Positions 60,227-64,000 of a stretch of DNA of 64,000 nucleotides are shown piece by piece. A model generated the notes under the pieces. It was given only the letters and a program-made list of their open reading frames with translations, did not search any database and was not told the DNA's origin. This stretch comes from Paralvinella palmiformis (taxonomy: Eukaryota; Annelida; Polychaeta; Terebellida; Alvinellidae), in assembly GCA_025642065.1 (NCBI GenBank), contig JAODUP010000107.1, positions 727,501 through 791,500 of the forward strand, read 5' to 3'. A program made the position numbers and the translations under genes. Positions within the stretch are counted from its first letter, which is position 1; every line of letters begins with the position of its first letter.

Positions 60227-60227
60227 T
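59970..60227. repeat. Two (TA)n arrays with a GA run
   Basis: (TA)n(GA)n at 59971-60028 and (TA)n at 60178-60226. They give an artefactual 94-codon frame rich in Tyr-Ile. Confidence 0.95.
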
Positions 60228-60431
60228 CTGATTTAAGTACCGGAGGGGGCTCGGCCATGGATTAATACGGTTCTAGGTACTGGACAATTGTTACTGTCGC
60301 TTGAAGCAAAACCAGTTTTTATCAGTATTTATATATGAATTCACTGAGTCGTTGCACGTTATGCAACAACAATTTTATATTGCTGTGTTGTTGAATCCTG
60401 CTCACTCACTCACTCACCCACTTATTCACTT

Positions 60432-60540
60432 TGGACACCGGTTTAGTGCAGTGCTTAGAGGGTTACAGTCAAGTTACCCCCGTTTTGTGGGATATATCCC
60501 TACGGATTCGAATCCCGAACCATACCCGCCTTTCTGGGAT
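60432..60540 (+). mobile_element. tRNA-derived SINE-like element
   Basis: GGTTTAGTGCAGTGCTTAGA (box A-like) and GGATTCGAATCCCG (strong box B), 50 nt apart. Confidence 0.5.
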
Positions 60541-60910
60541 GTTTTAACAGGGAACAGCCCCCCCCCTCCGCTGTATGTCCAATTTGTTATCAGCGTCAAT
60601 GTTAAGCAAACCACTCATTCATCTACCAAACAGAGTACCCGCTCACGGACTCACTCATTGTTCTTGGTATAAATCAATTTATTAAAATATAAAGGCAGCA
60701 AAAACACGATAAGTCGAGAACGAGTAGAAACAATGTCGCTTCTAGGACGCATTTTTTCCGGGTACCCGTGATACGTTGACGTATGGCCTCAAAAAAAAAC
60801 AGAAGTGGGCTCAGTGGTGTGGTGTGCGCATTAACGGTGTCAAATAGGCTGCAAGTGTCATCATTTCTAAATAAGACTATCCCCGTACCCTCTAAATAAA
60901 TAATAATAAT

Positions 60911-61222
60911 ATGTGATATTTATATAGCGCCCTATTCAGCTAGAAGCTGCTCTAAGGTGCTTTACAATATTATTTATAATATTATTATCCCTGACTCAGA
61001 CCCGTTTCCACCCAGCACATATCTCATCTCCCGAGGGAGCATACAACGGATTCTGCCATTATAGGCGCAAAGCGTTACTCAAACACAGAGCCATCGCGTC
61101 CTGTCAGGTACTCATATTTTTAATGGATGAGTAAAACAGTCGCCACATGAGGGCATTTCAGCCTCGAACCCGCGACCGTTCGGCTATCAGCCCTACGCTC
61201 TAACTAGCTGAGCTATCATACT
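60911..61222 (-). mobile_element. SINE family C: tRNA-like head with LINE-like tail
   Basis: On the minus strand, GATAGCTCAGCTAGTTAGAG (box A), CGGTCGCGGGTTCGAGGC (box B), a central body (GTAACGCTTTGCGCCTATAA), then a tail TAAAGCACCTTAGAGCAGCT and GGGCGCTATATAAATATCAC. The head resembles a Lys/Arg-type tRNA. The tail matches the fragment at 36846-36910 and is similar to the LINE tail type. Confidence 0.88.
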
Positions 61223-61295
61223 TGCCGAGTGTCCATGTTGATTTACAATCCCACACCTTTTTTAAATCTATGGAGCAACGCCGGGAAATTATAAG

Positions 61296-61354
61296 CTGAC
61301 GAGTGAGTGAGTGAGTGAGTGAGTGAGTGAGTGAGTGGGTGGGTGAGTGAGTGA
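61296..61354. repeat. (GTGA)n microsatellite
   Basis: About 12 GAGT units with GGGT variants. Confidence 0.95.
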
Positions 61355-61519
61355 TACTTAGTGGCATGAGGCCTGTATAGATAAAGGTTGTTTTGTTATT
61401 GTTATTGTTTTTGTTGTTAATCGATCATCCCGCATGTCATATTATGTTATGTTACGTTTTTTGTTCTGTTAAAGTAAGTCCAGATCCCGGCCAGCTTCCT
61501 ACAACGTCGTTCGTTTTCA

Positions 61520-61614
61520 GAGACGCGGCGACGAAACGAGTTCGGAGGGCGATCCGGAAGAGAACAACGCGGTACGGCTCAGTCTGCTCGACGTACGTCT
61601 GAACTCGGAAGGGG
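61520..61614 (+). CDS. Candidate exon, unknown acidic protein segment
   Basis: Flanked by TCGTTCGTTTTCAG and GTACGTAC. It encodes RRGDETSSEGDPEENNAVRL then SLLDVRLNSEG in phase 0, compatible with the candidate exon at 59541-59650. The CG-rich segment is also open in other frames on both strands, which lowers confidence. No homologue was recognised. Confidence 0.3.
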
Positions 61615-61696
61615 TACGTACACAGAGAAACCGTTACGGTGTTGCTAATCAGCCGTCAATTTCGGTTGCTTATTGGCAACTTGCTCCGTTTTTCGC

Positions 61697-61836
61697 GATC
61701 ACTACCATCTGAGTTCGAATCTCGGCGTGGGCATATCTGAAGGGTGTTTCATCTTTGACTTTGCTTCATTACCTTTGTAGGTCGCTCTGCCCATTTAGCC
61801 TAGCATGTGCAGAAAAGTGGCTGTAAAACAAGCATC
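61697..61836 (+). mobile_element. SINE family A, 5'-truncated
   Basis: Starts just before box B (GAGTTCGAATCTC), then the full body. The tail is degraded after GTGGCTGTAAAACA. Confidence 0.9.
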
Positions 61837-61971
61837 CTAGGATGGCTGGGGGTGTTATGGATTTAATTAATTAATTAATTTGACGTGTTAAGATATAAAA
61901 TCCTCATCGATCTGAAATAACAGTCATATTGAACAAAATCTGCACGTCGTTTATGCATAATTACGATACGA

Positions 61972-62030
61972 TATGGACAGGAAGTGGACACGCTGAAAAG
62001 AGATGTCCAAACCCAATTGTCGTAAGTGGT
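61972..62030. repeat. Short dispersed repeat shared with 58954-59010
   Basis: GGACACGCTGAAAAGAGATG and CCAATTGTCGTAAGTGG, adjoining SINE family C. Confidence 0.75.
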
Positions 62031-62040
62031 AACCCTGTTC

Positions 62041-62310
62041 TGAGGCGCTCTACAGTATTATTATCCCTGACTCAGACCCGTTTCCAACCAGCACACATCA
62101 CAACTCCCAAGGGAGAATACAACGCATGCTGCCATTAAAGGCGCAAAGCGTTACTCAAACACAGAGCCATCGCGTCCTGTCGGGTTCTCTCGTTTTTATG
62201 GATGAGTTAACCAGCCGCCAACATGACGGCATTACAGCTCCAGGAGCCTCGAACCCGCGATCATTCGGCTACGAGTCCTACGCTCTAACTAACTGCGTCA
62301 TCATGGCTCG
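62041..62310 (-). mobile_element. SINE family C, second copy
   Basis: Highly similar to 60911-61222 through the head, the CAAAGCGTTACTCAAACACA block and CCATCGCGTCCTGTC. The LINE-like tail is shorter (GAGGCGCTCTACAGTATTAT only). Confidence 0.88.
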
Positions 62311-62539
62311 ATATAGCGACACATATAGAACATATCAATAATTATGTAGCCCGAAAGACGGCTGGCGGATGAGAATCCGGCAAGATAAAAAAGACAGTGA
62401 AAATATTCCGAGAAAGATTGAGAATGCGCTGGCATTAATATGGCGCAGACACTCTATTACAAGTATGTCTCCATAACACTGGGATACGAGCATATAAAGT
62501 GACCAATTCAAAGTCTGTAATAATTGTGTCTGGTCGTAA

Positions 62540-62685
62540 CTCTGGACATAGATTGATCAATGTCTGGTACTCTAACATCCAGTACACAAATGTCGGGTCC
62601 ACTAACATCTATGTACACTAACGTCCGTACACTAACCTCACAGTACACTAATATCCAGTACACTAGCACCCCGATACCACGCGCG
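62540..62685. repeat. Degenerate CACTAACATCCAGTA tandem repeat
   Basis: About eight imperfect 14-18 bp units of the type TACACTAACRTCCAG. Confidence 0.75.
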
Positions 62686-62854
62686 CGTGTATCATAACGC
62701 GAATACCAAACAATGCCAACATCAAACAATCCACACAATTAACACCGATGATAGGTCAAACGTTGATGTTGGCAACATCGTGGTTCTCCTAGCATCCGAT
62801 GTATCAAAAAGGTTATTTGTTTTCCATATTAACAACAGGGAATCGTAGACTTAC

Positions 62855-62998
62855 CGGAATACGAAATCTGAGGTGTCGGTTGACGAATTCTGAACCGCAT
62901 TTCGTTGAAGTCATTCCGTCCGCGTATACATCTCTGGTAGTTTGTACGTAGGCAAAACTGTTATTGCGACCACCTCTCCTAAGAGCCACACCTGTCAT
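62855..62998 (-). CDS. Candidate first coding exon, unknown protein
   Basis: On the minus strand an ATG at 62996-62998 opens 48 codons (MTGVALRRGGRNNSFAYVQT, then TRDVYADGMTSTKCGSEFVN, then RHLRFRIP) ending in phase 0 at a strong donor GTAAGTCT. The sequence 5' of it is CG-rich and unique. The alternative that the plus strand is coding here (donor GTAGTT) is less convincing. No family was recognised and downstream exons were not found. Confidence 0.4.
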
Positions 62999-63164
62999 AG
63001 AAGACCACTTCTAATACGTGCCATTTTCTTGTCGTCGGTGTCCGTCCGTTATAACAGTCAGAAATGCTTTGATGAGATCACTCGAATATAAGGACCACTT
63101 GGGGTGGTTTGAAGGTGAATGCTTTTATTCGTGGGTGCATACACACACATACACACTCGCGAGC

Positions 63165-63206
<42 letters not shown>

Positions 63207-63301
63207 TAAAGGGAGAGAGAGAGGGGCGGAGCGGGAAAAACAAATAAGTTGCGCGCGCACCAGCCACCAACTGTCTTGTGGTAATCTGTGATTCCCCCCT
63301 T

Positions 63302-63339
<38 letters not shown>

Positions 63340-63419
63340 CATCCCTCCAGCTGCCAGTGTCCTCGGCCCGTTCAGGAAGCCACGAGTCATTATCGTGGAC
63401 GTGTCCGGAGCCCAATAAG
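62999..63419. promoter_or_regulatory. Possible shared promoter region between divergent exons
   Basis: About 420 bp separate the start of the minus-strand candidate exon and the plus-strand Band 7-like exon. The interval contains CA (63150-63203) and CT/AT (63299-63340) microsatellites. Any promoter role is inferred from layout only. Confidence 0.25.
63152..63342. repeat. CA, GA and CT/AT microsatellites
   Basis: (CA)n at about 63167-63202, GA-rich 63214-63224, CT/TA 63300-63340. ORFs here are artefacts. Confidence 0.93.
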
Positions 63420-63521
63420 ATGAAGCGAACGTTACTGATAGTTGGTGTTGTGGTCGGTATCATTGTACTGCTAGTCGTCGTCATTATACCGATGAGTTAC
63501 AGTACCCTGGAGTACTATGAG
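63420..63521 (+). CDS. First exon of a probable third SPFH/Band 7-like membrane protein
   Basis: ATG at 63420-63422, then 34 codons: MKRTLL, a strong hydrophobic helix (about residues 5-24), and YSTLEYYE at a clean GTAAGTAC donor (phase 0). The layout (short basic start, one helix, then a motif ending in Glu at an intron) parallels exon 1 of SPFH genes A and B, and a YYE juxtamembrane motif is known to me from another Band 7-like family. The phase differs from A and B (phase 1), so it is not a simple third tandem copy. Later exons lie beyond the window. Confidence 0.6.
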
Positions 63522-63679
63522 GTAAGTACTCGCTTAGACGAACATAACTGAACAAATACACTTATACATTGCTTAATCTAATCTATTTCTACACACATAT
63601 AATATACTGATCATAATATAAATCATTATGCAATGGATATATATTTATGCGATAATCACAATGACATGTACATGTTGTG

Positions 63680-63683
<4 letters not shown>

Positions 63684-63716
<33 letters not shown>
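63684..63716. repeat. (TA)n microsatellite
   Basis: TA array in the first intron of the preceding gene. Confidence 0.93.
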
Positions 63717-63718
<2 letters not shown>

Positions 63719-64000
63719 ATACGATCTGGCGGATCCACACATCCAGCCAGATAATACCTATGATATTTGTGCACTTTGATAAAAACACTCCTGTCGTAAA
63801 TATGCAAGAAAGTTCTCTTAATTTGAAGAGTCCTCTATGGCGAAGTGGGGCACTTTGGAGCTCTACTCTAGCTGAAGATTATGACCATGTCGAACTAGGA
63901 CGGTGGGATTAGAATTAATTTCGTTTGCTTGTTTTTGTTTGTTTATTTGCATAACATTTATGTATAGATGAGTTACCTACAATATATAATATGTAAAAGT

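Noticed and set aside
59952..60236. 94-codon plus-strand open frame
   Set aside because: Mostly translated TA and GA arrays.
4781..61836. True tRNA genes at the many box A/box B pairs
   Set aside because: None has a complementary acceptor stem or ends at the tRNA 3' end; all run into repeated non-tRNA bodies, so they are SINE heads.

Overview
The window is animal nuclear DNA: intron-rich, AT-rich, split genes with GT-AG introns, abundant microsatellites, tRNA-derived SINEs, non-LTR retrotransposon pieces and a P-element/THAP transposase relic. No bacterial features (operons, Shine-Dalgarno sites, CRISPR) are seen. The repeat mix fits a lophotrochozoan, most likely a mollusc. That placement is inference, and the species cannot be told from the sequence.

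About 1-32.2 kb lies in the 5' part of a minus-strand VPS13 gene (bridge-like lipid-transfer protein, closest by eye to the VPS13A/C and insect Vps13 type). Four coding exons were found by hand: 32100-32199 (start codon), 24149-24192, 18584-18626 and 12787-12882. They join in phase into about 94 residues of the N-terminal chorein region. Introns of 5.5-7.9 kb separate them, and the rest of the gene lies beyond exon 4 and probably past the window start. The introns hold SINEs, a 40-bp minisatellite (7.2 kb), a terminal-inverted-repeat MITE (22.25 kb) and a 5'-truncated LINE with an intact reverse-transcriptase frame (27.7-29.1 kb).

About 33.4-35.3 kb is a decayed P-element-like (THAP9-type) transposase. 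About 35.3-41.3 kb is gene-poor.

About 41.4-54.6 kb carries the main gene content: two tandem minus-strand paralogues encoding 300-residue SPFH/Band 7 (prohibitin/stomatin superfamily) single-pass membrane proteins. Both have seven coding exons of identical length (106, 137, 133, 140, 75, 122, 190 nt) and identical phases. By hand count the proteins are about 72% identical (215/300). Near the right edge a plus-strand first exon (63420-63521) encodes a membrane anchor ending in a Band 7-like juxtamembrane motif, probably a third, more distant SPFH gene running out of the window. A candidate minus-strand first exon (62855-62998) sits head-to-head with it.

The remainder (55-63 kb) is repeat-dense, with long TA/CA/GT arrays, SINEs with LINE-like tails and two weak candidate exons. 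No operon-like system or new defence or metabolic system was found. The most informative items are the SPFH duplication, small duplications around its exons, and nested or chimeric mobile elements.
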